Position numbers and translations under genes: made by a program. DNA of 64,000 bases from Desulfitobacterium sp050251735 (GTDB lineage Bacteria > Bacillota > Desulfitobacteriia > Desulfitobacteriales > Desulfitobacteriaceae): the NCBI GenBank assembly GCA_050251735.1, contig JBFWMF010000007.1, positions 1 through 64,000 on the forward strand. Direction: 5' to 3'. Shown here piece after piece: positions 52,019 through 59,524 of this stretch; position 1 is the first letter of the stretch; each line of letters begins with the position of its first letter. A model generated the notes under the pieces. It was not told the DNA's origin, searched no databases, and was given only the letters and a program-made list of their open reading frames with translations.

Positions 52019-52885
52019 GTGTTAACTATACGAGATATTGCACAACCTGAAACCTTGACAGAAGCGTATCAAATCCTTACCAAGCAAAGGACTAACACAG
52101 TTCTGGGTGGTTGCGCTTTTTTACGTCTGGGTTCCAAACGAATCGGGATCGGCATTGACTTAGCTAAATTAAATCTCGACCAGATCACTGAAGAAGACGA
52201 CGCCATTAAGCTAGGGGCGATGACGACCCTGCGTCAAATTGAAACCCATCCTTTATTGAAAGAATCTTTCTGTGGAGTTTTGCCCAAAGCCGTGAACAAT
52301 ATCATCGGCGTTCAGTTCCGCAATGGCGTGACCATTGGCGGCTCCGTGTACTCCAAGTATGGTTTTTCCGATCCGATCACGGCACTTTTAGCCTTGAATG
52401 CTGAAGTGGACTTAGTAAAGGCAGGACGCTTGTCCCTAGGGGAATTTTTAGCACGGCCCCGCGAAAAAGATATTTTAACCCATGTAATTATTCCCAAGCA
52501 AGGACAGATCGCCTCGTATCAAAACCTGCGTATTTCAGCCAGTGATTATCCGGTGCTCACTGCGGCCGTAGCTAAAAAGGGGGAAGATTGGCGTATCGTC
52601 GTTGGCGCAAGGCCCCAAGTGGCAGAGCTGGCGAGCGAAGCCTCTGCGCAGCTTGCGCAAGCTTATGCCCAAGCAAAGCTCGATTCCCTTACGATTGCCG
52701 GAGAGAAGAATGAAGCTAACGAAGTTTTTGAAGTTAATGAAGTTCTTGAAAGTATCCTCGATCAAATGAGCCAAGAATTAAGCTTTGGCTCTAATGCCCG
52801 TGGATCAGCAACCTACCGTCAAGGGATAGCCAAAGTACTAGTTAGACGCGGGATTCAGGAGGTGTTAGCATGGACATCGAAGTAA
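52019..52885 (+). CDS. Xanthine-dehydrogenase-type FAD-binding subunit
   Basis: The 288-residue protein is the medium FAD subunit of a molybdenum hydroxylase. It has an N-terminal FAD-binding PCMH-type domain with VLGGCAFLRLG and GVQFRNGVTIGGSVYSKYG by position, and a CO dehydrogenase flavoprotein-like C-terminal domain. I use GTG 52019, with GGGGGC upstream; ATG 52004 is in frame within the yqeB end. It should pass electrons from the 2Fe-2S subunit to NAD+ or another acceptor. A stretch NEANEVFEVNEVLE near residue 230 is a repeat-like insertion. Confidence 0.9.
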   Translation: MLTIRDIAQPETLTEAYQILTKQRTNTVLGGCAFLRLGSKRIGIGIDLAKLNLDQITEEDDAIKLGAMTTLRQIETHPLLKESFCGVLPKAVNNIIGVQFRNGVTIGGSVYSKYGFSDPITALLALNAEVDLVKAGRLSLGEFLARPREKDILTHVIIPKQGQIASYQNLRISASDYPVLTAAVAKKGEDWRIVVGARPQVAELASEASAQLAQAYAQAKLDSLTIAGEKNEANEVFEVNEVLESILDQMSQELSFGSNARGSATYRQGIAKVLVRRGIQEVLAWTSK

Positions 52886-53319
52886 CCCTTAATGGCAAGA
52901 AAACAACCCTGCAAGGAAAAAAGGACGAATTTCTCGCTGATACCCTGCGCGCCCATGGCCAGCTGAGCATTCGCAAAGGCTGTAATACCACCTGTTGCGG
53001 ATTATGCACGGTTTGGATTGACGGGAAACCTACTCTCTCTTGTGCATACCTCACTTTCAGGGCCGAAGGAAAGAATATCACCACCATCGAGGGTGTAAAG
53101 GAAGACGCGGAGGCTTTTGCCAAGGTCTTAGTAGCAGAAGGTGCGGAGCAATGTGGCTTCTGTAGCCCGGGCTTCATTATGACCGTCTTGGCAATGAAAA
53201 ATGAACTTCAAAACCCGACTGAGGATGAGATTATTCACTACTTAACCGGTAATCTCTGTAGATGTACAGGCTATATGGGTCAATTGCGTGCCATCAAAAA
53301 ATACTTGGGGGTGGCCTAA
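52870..53319 (+). CDS. Xanthine-dehydrogenase-type 2Fe-2S subunit
   Basis: The 149-residue protein carries two 2Fe-2S sites: the plant-ferredoxin-like group CNTTCCGLCTVWIDGKPTLSC by position (residues ~38-58) and the helical group CGFCSPGF...CRCTGY. This is the classic small subunit. It overlaps the FAD gene by 16 bp, and the large-subunit gene follows with no gap. Confidence 0.95.
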   Translation: MDIEVTLNGKKTTLQGKKDEFLADTLRAHGQLSIRKGCNTTCCGLCTVWIDGKPTLSCAYLTFRAEGKNITTIEGVKEDAEAFAKVLVAEGAEQCGFCSPGFIMTVLAMKNELQNPTEDEIIHYLTGNLCRCTGYMGQLRAIKKYLGVA

Positions 53320-55596
53320 ATGAAGGTAGTAGGAAAGGATAGTCCCAAAATCGATGGCATGGCCATCGCCACAGGACGTCCCGTATATACAGAGGATTTG
53401 GCGCCTAAGGATGCCCTTGTGATTAAGATTCTCCGCAGCCCCCATGCCTTTGCCCGCATCAAGTCCATCGATACCAGCCGTGCGGTGGCCCTTGAAGGAG
53501 TGGAATGCGTTTTTACTTATCAAGATGTGCCCGGGATCCGGTTTACCTTAGCCGGTCAATCCTATCCGGAACCCTCTCCATATGATCGCTTGATTTTAGA
53601 TGAAATCGTTCGTTATGTGGGGGATGAAGTGGCGATTGTGGCTGCCGTAGATGAAAGAACGGCCCTCAATGCCCTAAAGCGCATCAAGGTACAGTATGAA
53701 GTCTTGGAACCTGTGTTAGATTTGGCAACAGCAATCGATCATCCTTCTATCGTCCATCCCGAAGATAACCTGCACCTGAATTTTGATATCGGTATGGAAA
53801 AGGAACGCAACATTATCTCCTATCAAAAGGTTGAAGCCGGAGAAGAGATTGAAGAAGCCTTAAGGCAGTGTGACGTGGTCGTTGAGGAAACGGTCTATAC
53901 TCAAGCCCAATCCCAAGCCATGATGGAAACCTTTCGTGCCTTTAGTTACCTAGATCATGCCAATCGTCTAGTGATCACCTCCTCGACCCAAGTACCCTTT
54001 CATATTCGCCGACAAATAGCACGGGCCTTTAGCATCCCAGCCAGTCGCGTGCGGGTGATCAAACCTCGGATCGGCGGCGGCTTCGGAGCGAAACAAACCG
54101 GGTGTTGTGAAGTGTTTTCAGCCCTTGTCACTCTAAAAACCGGCAAGCCCTCCATCATCGTCTACGACCGCAGGTCGACCTTTAACTCCTCGACCAGTCG
54201 CCACGCCATGAAAATGAAAGTGCGCCTAGGTGCGGACAAGGATGGTATGATTCGTGCTTATGATCTAGATGTCCTTTCCGATGGCGGTGCTTATGGAGAG
54301 CATTCCTCCACCACCCTAGGCTGTGTGGGCGAAAAAACCATGTCTATATACAACAAGACCAAAGCTGTTCGTTTCACGGGCACCGCGGTCTATACGAATA
54401 AACAACCGGGAGGAGCCTTCCGTGGCTATGGAGCAACCCAAGGGACCATGGCCTTGGAAACTGCGGTCAATAAGCTGGCCGCCGAGCTGCAGATGGATCC
54501 TACCGAAATCCGTTTAAAGAACTTGATAGAAGAGGGAGAAACCTCTCTCGTCTATAATGGCAAGGTTATCAAGAGTACAACTCTCAAGGATTGTATTCGT
54601 AAAGGGAAGGAACTTATCGGCTGGGATGAAAAATACCCGCGTCAAGTACTTAGCAATGGTAAAATCCGCGCCGTCGGTATGGCTGTAACTCAGCAAGGCT
54701 CCGGAATTGCGGGAATCGATACCGCTTCAGCAGAAATACGCCTGAATGACGAGGGCAGCTATAACCTTCTTTTGGGTTCTACGGATATGGGAACAGGCAG
54801 TGATACCATCCTCAGTCAAATGGCAGCCGAGGTTTTGGAAACAACTGTAGATCAAATCGCTGTCTATGCCGGGGATACGGATACATCCCCGTATGATCCC
54901 GGTTCCTATGCTTCCAGTACCACCTATGTGACTGGCATGGCAGTGGTGCAAGCCGCTGAAGAATTAAAGGAGAAAATCCTCACCCAGGGCGCCCGGTATA
55001 TGGATAGAAACACCGTTGAAGTGGAATTCAACGGAAAAGCAGTGGTCACCTTGGACGGCAAAACAAGCATTACCCTTGAGAAGATTGCCGAGCTCAATGT
55101 GTTGGGCTCAGGTCGTCATCAGTTAGTAGGTAACGCGACTTATGGCAGCCCCGTCTCGCCACCCCCTTATATGGTAGGGTTTGCAGAGGTAGAAGTGGAT
55201 CCCCAGACAGGCAAAGTGGAACCCCTTGATTTCGTCGCCGTCATCGACTGCGGTACGGTCATCAACCCCAATCTGGCTCGCATCCAAGCTGAAGGGGGCT
55301 TAGTTCAAGGTATTGGCATGGCACTCTATGAAGAAGTCCGCTACGATAGCAAGGGAAGAATGTACACGAATGATTTTATGCAATATAAAATTCCCACCCG
55401 CAAAGATGTCGGTAATATTCGCGTGCACTTTATCGAAAGCTACGAACCCACCGGACCCTTCGGGGCCAAATCCATCGGTGAAGTCGTCGCCAACACCCCC
55501 GCCCCAGCCATCGCTCACGCTGTCTTTAATGCAACCGGCTTCAGAGTTACAGAACTACCTATCACCCCCGAAAAAGTATTTCTCGGACAGGGATAA
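53320..55596 (+). CDS. Xanthine-dehydrogenase-type molybdopterin subunit, probable selenium-dependent hydroxylase
   Basis: The 758-residue large subunit binds molybdopterin cytosine dinucleotide and hydroxylates the substrate. Visible family segments are IGGGFGAKQTG, GAFRGYGATQG, GSTDMGTGSDT and the C-terminal GPFGAKSIGEVV with the likely catalytic Glu. Because yqeB, yqeC, a MocA-like gene and xdhC genes sit directly upstream, and selD-yedF are in the same window, I infer that it carries a labile selenium ligand. The guanine riboswitch and purine permease upstream make xanthine or another purine the best substrate guess. No in-frame TGA is used, so this is cofactor selenium and not selenocysteine. 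Confidence 0.88.
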   Translation: MKVVGKDSPKIDGMAIATGRPVYTEDLAPKDALVIKILRSPHAFARIKSIDTSRAVALEGVECVFTYQDVPGIRFTLAGQSYPEPSPYDRLILDEIVRYVGDEVAIVAAVDERTALNALKRIKVQYEVLEPVLDLATAIDHPSIVHPEDNLHLNFDIGMEKERNIISYQKVEAGEEIEEALRQCDVVVEETVYTQAQSQAMMETFRAFSYLDHANRLVITSSTQVPFHIRRQIARAFSIPASRVRVIKPRIGGGFGAKQTGCCEVFSALVTLKTGKPSIIVYDRRSTFNSSTSRHAMKMKVRLGADKDGMIRAYDLDVLSDGGAYGEHSSTTLGCVGEKTMSIYNKTKAVRFTGTAVYTNKQPGGAFRGYGATQGTMALETAVNKLAAELQMDPTEIRLKNLIEEGETSLVYNGKVIKSTTLKDCIRKGKELIGWDEKYPRQVLSNGKIRAVGMAVTQQGSGIAGIDTASAEIRLNDEGSYNLLLGSTDMGTGSDTILSQMAAEVLETTVDQIAVYAGDTDTSPYDPGSYASSTTYVTGMAVVQAAEELKEKILTQGARYMDRNTVEVEFNGKAVVTLDGKTSITLEKIAELNVLGSGRHQLVGNATYGSPVSPPPYMVGFAEVEVDPQTGKVEPLDFVAVIDCGTVINPNLARIQAEGGLVQGIGMALYEEVRYDSKGRMYTNDFMQYKIPTRKDVGNIRVHFIESYEPTGPFGAKSIGEVVANTPAPAIAHAVFNATGFRVTELPITPEKVFLGQG

Positions 55597-55601
55597 AAAA
55601 G

Positions 55602-55634
55602 TGCGAACTGGGGACAGGTCCCAGTTCGCATTTT
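55602..55634. repeat. REP-like palindrome 5
   Basis: The perfect stem TGCGAACTGGGGAC / GTCCCAGTTCGCA is followed by TTTT. It lies 6 bp after the hydroxylase stop, so it probably also ends that transcript. Confidence 0.85.
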
Positions 55635-55671
55635 CAGTTTGTACTTTTTTAAGATCTAGTGCACCCTTTTC

Positions 55672-55705
55672 AGTTCATGTACCGAGGTCAGGTCCCAGTT
55701 TACAC
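55672..55705. repeat. REP-like palindrome 6, degenerate
   Basis: The core GAGGTCAGGTCCCAGTTTACA keeps the right-hand half of the family motif (by position); the left arm has decayed. Confidence 0.55.
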
Positions 55706-56073
55706 CCTGAACAACCTATCTTTTTTGAAGGAGTATTGATGGTGTCGAAAGATAGACTAAATGAAAATATGCTAAAGAATTGACAATTACTTTGTTGGAT
55801 TTGATAGTAAGCTTATCAAACATAGGGCATTGGAGCGATGGATCACCTCAAAAAAGTATCATATTTCACATTTTTGTACTTTATAACCTGAAGGCTTTAC
55901 CTGAGACTTTAGAGTGAGTTTTATCACATTAAGGACTTGCTGAGGTCACAGCATTAAGTTTGTCTTTACGTTAAGATAGTTTCTGAAGGTGCTTGGAACA
56001 CAAGAAACCGAGAACCTTAAGATAAAAGCTGTCAAACAAATTTTAATAAAACGTAAAGGGAGGATTTCAAAGA
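55706..56073. promoter_or_regulatory. Leader region of hcp
   Basis: No gene is supported, although a 14-codon reading frame at 55741-55783 follows GAAGGAG and may be a gene remnant. A TTGACA at 55780-55785 has only a weak -10 candidate (GATAGT) 17 bp on. I did not find a clear FNR, NsrR or HcpR box. Confidence 0.45.
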
Positions 56074-57723
56074 ATGAGTATGTTCTGTTTTCAATGTCAA
56101 GAAACCGCCAAAGGTACGGGCTGTACAATCAAAGGGGTATGTGGCAAGACTGCTGATGTTTCCAATTTACAAGACCTTTTAATTTATGTCTTAAGGGGAA
56201 TTGCTATCCACAGCCTGCAAGCTCGTGAACTAGGAATTGTTCGCCAGGACGTAGACAAATTTGTTATGGAAAGCTTATTCGCTACCATCACCAATGCTAA
56301 CTTTGATAACGCCAGTTTCGTAGCTCGGGTACGTGAAGGCCTAGCCCTTAGAGAAAGCCTAAAGCAAGATATTCTCCAAGCAGGTGGCGTACTGCCAAAC
56401 AACCTTCATAATTCTGCTACTTGGACCGCTAATACTGCAGAAGAATTCGATCAAAAAGCTGCCCAAGTCGGTATTTTAGCCACTGAAAATGAAGATGTTC
56501 GTTCCCTCCGTGAATTGATCATCTACGGACTCAAAGGAATGGCAGCCTATGCTGAGCACGCTTTTGCTCTTGGTTATGATGATAACAGCATTTTTGCCTT
56601 TATGATGAAAGGCTTAGCAGCAACTACTGACGATACACTCTCAGCAGATCAATTGGTCGCTCTGGTCCTCGAAACAGGAAAATATGGGGTGGATGTCATG
56701 GCTCTTCTCGACAAAGCCAACACCACGACCTACGGTAACCCCGAACTCACCAAAGTCAACATCGGTGTCCGTAATAACCCAGCAATCCTCATCAGTGGTC
56801 ACGACCTCAAAGACTTAGAAGAGCTCTTGATCCAAACAGAGGGTACCGGTGTGGATGTTTACACACATGGTGAAATGCTTCCTGCTCACTACTATCCTGC
56901 CTTCAAGAAGTATGATCACTTCGTAGGTAACTACGGCAATGCTTGGTGGAAACAAGATAAAGAATTTGACTCCTTCAATGGTGCTATCTTACTCACCACA
57001 AACTGCTTAGTACCACCCAAGGATTCCTATAAAGACCGTCTCTTCACCACCAGTGTTGTGGGTTACGAAGGTGTAAAACACATTCCTGCACGTGAAGAAG
57101 GTAAAGCTAAAGATTTCTCTGCTATCATTGAATTGGCGAAGACTCTACCTGCTCCTACAGAGATTGAAACAGGAGAAATCGTCGGTGGATTTGCTCACAA
57201 TCAAATCTTTGCTGTCGCTGATAAAGTCGTCGAAGCTGTAAAATCAGGAGCCCTCAAGCGTTTCTTCGTAATGGCGGGCTGTGATGGACGGATGAAGAGC
57301 CGTGATTACTATACAGAATTCGCTAAAGCTATTCCCCAAGATACCGTAATCCTCACCGCCGGTTGTGCAAAATACAAATACAACAAGCTGGACCTAGGAG
57401 ATATCGGTGGTATTCCCAGAGTCTTAGATGCTGGACAATGTAACGACTCTTACTCTTTAGCAGTAGTTGCCCTCAAGCTCAAAGAAATCTTTGGCCTTGA
57501 CGATATCAATAAACTTCCTATCTCTTACAACATTGCTTGGTATGAGCAAAAGGCAGTTATCGTACTTCTGGCACTCCTCTACTTGGGTGTGAAGAACATC
57601 CACTTAGGACCCACTTTACCGGCATTCCTCTCTCCTAATGTAGTTAAAGTACTCGTTGAGAACTTCGGCATCGCCGGCATCAACACCGTCGAAGACGACC
57701 TCAAACTCTTCATGGGTGCCTAA
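56074..57723 (+). CDS. hcp: Hybrid cluster protein (hydroxylamine reductase)
   Basis: The 549-residue protein has the N-terminal cluster motif C5-x2-C8-x8-C17-x5-C23 and the C-terminal ligands of the 4Fe-2S-2O hybrid cluster, seen as Cys in GGFAHN/AGCDGRMKSR, TAGCAKYKYNKL and DAGQCNDSYSL. Hcp reduces hydroxylamine in vitro and acts on nitric oxide and nitrosative stress in vivo. The RBS is AAGGGAGGAT. It is a single gene without an hcr partner. Confidence 0.96.
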   Translation: MSMFCFQCQETAKGTGCTIKGVCGKTADVSNLQDLLIYVLRGIAIHSLQARELGIVRQDVDKFVMESLFATITNANFDNASFVARVREGLALRESLKQDILQAGGVLPNNLHNSATWTANTAEEFDQKAAQVGILATENEDVRSLRELIIYGLKGMAAYAEHAFALGYDDNSIFAFMMKGLAATTDDTLSADQLVALVLETGKYGVDVMALLDKANTTTYGNPELTKVNIGVRNNPAILISGHDLKDLEELLIQTEGTGVDVYTHGEMLPAHYYPAFKKYDHFVGNYGNAWWKQDKEFDSFNGAILLTTNCLVPPKDSYKDRLFTTSVVGYEGVKHIPAREEGKAKDFSAIIELAKTLPAPTEIETGEIVGGFAHNQIFAVADKVVEAVKSGALKRFFVMAGCDGRMKSRDYYTEFAKAIPQDTVILTAGCAKYKYNKLDLGDIGGIPRVLDAGQCNDSYSLAVVALKLKEIFGLDDINKLPISYNIAWYEQKAVIVLLALLYLGVKNIHLGPTLPAFLSPNVVKVLVENFGIAGINTVEDDLKLFMGA

Positions 57724-57732
57724 TAGTGAATC

Positions 57733-57793
57733 AAGGGGACAGAATCAAGGGGACAGGTCCCAATTTTCAAAAATTGGATCTGTCCCCGTTTTT
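57733..57793. repeat. REP-like palindrome 7, upstream of the transposase gene
   Basis: A compound hairpin: GGGGACAG-N3-CCAATTTT pairs with AAAATTGG-N2-CTGTCCCC and is followed by GTTTTTT. The unit AATCAAGGGGACAG is duplicated just before it. It may also terminate hcp. Confidence 0.85.
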
Positions 57794-57849
57794 TGTTTTA
57801 TTGTGGAATAATATGGGTTATAATGATATAATTTCCTAGGGTGATAAAA

Positions 57850-58605
57850 ATGTCGAGAACACCAAGAAATCAAAGTCCGACGGGTATTTATCATGTCATC
57901 GTGCGCGGGGTAAATAGGCAAAAGATATTTAATGACATTGAAGATCGGCAAAAACTGATTGAGAAATTAGCAAAGTTTCGGGAGGTTAGCGGTTATAGAA
58001 TTTTTGCTTATTGCCTGATGGACAACCATTTTCATCTTCTAATCCAGGAACAAAAAGAACCCCTAGGTACTGCGATAAAAAGAATCAGTTCAAGCTATGT
58101 CTTATACTTCAATAAAAAATATGAAAGGGTCGGACATCTATTTCAGGGGAGATTTAGAAGTGAAGTGGTAGATAATGATCAATACTTTTTCACAGTATTG
58201 CGTTATATTCACCAAAATCCCCTAAAAGCTAAGATCGAAAAGAGTATCGCAAACTATAAATGGAGTAGCTATAATGAATACATAAAAGAGGGATGCCTAG
58301 TCGATACGGATTATGTTCTAAAACTGTTTGCGGCAAACCCCGAAAGCGCACTTACCCAATTTGTTGAATTCCATGGGCAGTCCAATAATGAAAATTGCTT
58401 AGATATAGAAGAGCCTAAACTAAACGACCACATGGTTAAAGAAATTATTAGAGGCCAAATTGGAATCGATGTCAATGCTATTGGAAAAGAAGCTAAAATA
58501 AAGCAAACTTCAATCCTAAGAGAACTTAAAGCAATTAAAGGGATTGATGTTCGACAAATATCTCGCCTTACCGGGATACCCTATAGCAAAGTCTGGAGGG
58601 CTTGA
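57850..58605 (+). CDS. REP-associated tyrosine transposase (RAYT, Y1/HUH family)
   Basis: The 251-residue protein is a single-strand transposase of the IS200-like fold. The HUH pair is His60-Phe61-His62 in CLMDNHFHLLIQ. The catalytic Tyr is probably Tyr119 in VLRYIHQNPLKAKI, with HLFQGRFRSEVV before it. Residues ~195-251 form a helical, DnaA-C/HTH-like tail with ELKAIKGIDVRQISRLTG. I use ATG 57850 with AGGGTGAT. It lies between two REP-like palindromes (57733-57793 and 58611-58641), the pattern expected of a RAYT that moves REP elements. It has no terminal repeats of its own. Confidence 0.9.
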   Translation: MSRTPRNQSPTGIYHVIVRGVNRQKIFNDIEDRQKLIEKLAKFREVSGYRIFAYCLMDNHFHLLIQEQKEPLGTAIKRISSSYVLYFNKKYERVGHLFQGRFRSEVVDNDQYFFTVLRYIHQNPLKAKIEKSIANYKWSSYNEYIKEGCLVDTDYVLKLFAANPESALTQFVEFHGQSNNENCLDIEEPKLNDHMVKEIIRGQIGIDVNAIGKEAKIKQTSILRELKAIKGIDVRQISRLTGIPYSKVWRA

Positions 58606-58610
58606 AGAAA

Positions 58611-58641
58611 ATGAAAACTGGGACCTGACCCCAGTTTTCAT
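58611..58641. repeat. REP-like palindrome 8, downstream of the transposase gene
   Basis: ATGAAAACTGGG pairs perfectly with CCCAGTTTTCAT around ACCTGAC. It starts 6 bp after the transposase stop codon, with the core in the opposite orientation to palindrome 7. Confidence 0.85.
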
Positions 58642-58650
58642 TTGTCGCGG

Positions 58651-59436
58651 TTACCGTCCGTGAAATTCTGGTTCGCGCTTTTCGAGAATTGAGGCTACGG
58701 CCTCTTTTTTGTCTTCAGTACCCATGCAGAAGATGGAGCCGGCTTCCTCGTACATCAGACCCACTTCTAAAGGCGCATCGACGGCTAGGTTAATAGCTTT
58801 TTTAGCAAAACGAATAGCATAGGGTGGCATGCCGGCAATTTTTTCGGCCATCTTTATGGCCTCAGTCATTAAGTCCTCGGGAGTGGTGAGGATATCCACA
58901 AGTCCAATGCGAGCAGCCTCTTGAGCATCGATTTTTTCAGCAGTAAAAATGAGACGCTTAGCCTGACTGGGTCCGACAGTCCGTGTCAAGCGCTGAGTTC
59001 CCCCCATATCCGGGTTGAGGCCGATCCGCACTTCATTGATGGAAAAACTCGAAGAAATTGAGGCAATGCGGATATCACCACATAAGGCAAGCTCCAAGCC
59101 ACTTCCCACAGTGATACCATTGATGGCCATGATGACGGGCTTAATGAAACGATCCCAGCGTGTGTTTATTCCTTGGTAACGGTAGATATCTCGAGAGATA
59201 AAGTAAGAGTCAAGCTTAGATAATAGGGCTAGGTCAGCACCGGCACAGAAAAATTTATCCCCTGCTCCGGTAAATATGACCACCCGCACATCCTCATCAT
59301 AGTGCAGCTCTTCTTGGATTTTCTCCATCTCCTGATAAGTTGCCAAGGTCCAGGAATTCCCCTTATCGGAACGGCTTAAGGTAACTATGGCTATAGCACC
59401 CTGTTTTTCGACTATAAAATCACAATATGAATCCAT
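58651..59436 (-). CDS. Enoyl-CoA hydratase/isomerase family protein
   Basis: The 261-residue crotonase-fold enzyme has the oxyanion-hole segments FCAGADLALLSKL and NGITVGSGLELALCGDIRIAS by position, and the MGGTQRLTRTVG segment. It should hydrate or isomerise acyl-CoA thioesters in fatty or aromatic acid metabolism. The RBS on the minus strand is GGGGGTAGC. The dienoyl-CoA-reductase-like gene lies upstream on the same strand, with a REP pair between them, so they may form an operon. Confidence 0.9.
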   Translation of the reverse strand: MDSYCDFIVEKQGAIAIVTLSRSDKGNSWTLATYQEMEKIQEELHYDEDVRVVIFTGAGDKFFCAGADLALLSKLDSYFISRDIYRYQGINTRWDRFIKPVIMAINGITVGSGLELALCGDIRIASISSSFSINEVRIGLNPDMGGTQRLTRTVGPSQAKRLIFTAEKIDAQEAARIGLVDILTTPEDLMTEAIKMAEKIAGMPPYAIRFAKKAINLAVDAPLEVGLMYEEAGSIFCMGTEDKKEAVASILEKREPEFHGR

Positions 59437-59459
59437 ATTTAGCTACCCCCATCTTAAAA

Positions 59460-59522
59460 TGCAAACTGGGGACAGGTCCCAATTTTCAATATTTTGCAAA
59501 CTGGGACCTGTCCCCAGTTTGC
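59460..59522. repeat. REP-like pair 9, inverted
   Basis: TGCAAACTGGGGACAGGTCC and its exact inverse lie on either side of a ~20-bp spacer, giving 22-bp perfect arms. It sits between the two minus-strand genes and could form a large hairpin in their mRNA. Confidence 0.88.
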
Positions 59523-59524
59523 AC

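Noticed and set aside
55313..55783. A 156-codon frame overlapping the end of the hydroxylase gene
   Set aside because: It is an out-of-frame shadow of the large subunit, with low-complexity Pro/Ser content and no RBS.
57745..57951. A minus-strand frame across the start of the transposase gene
   Set aside because: It overlaps the REP hairpin and the transposase N terminus and has no protein signature.
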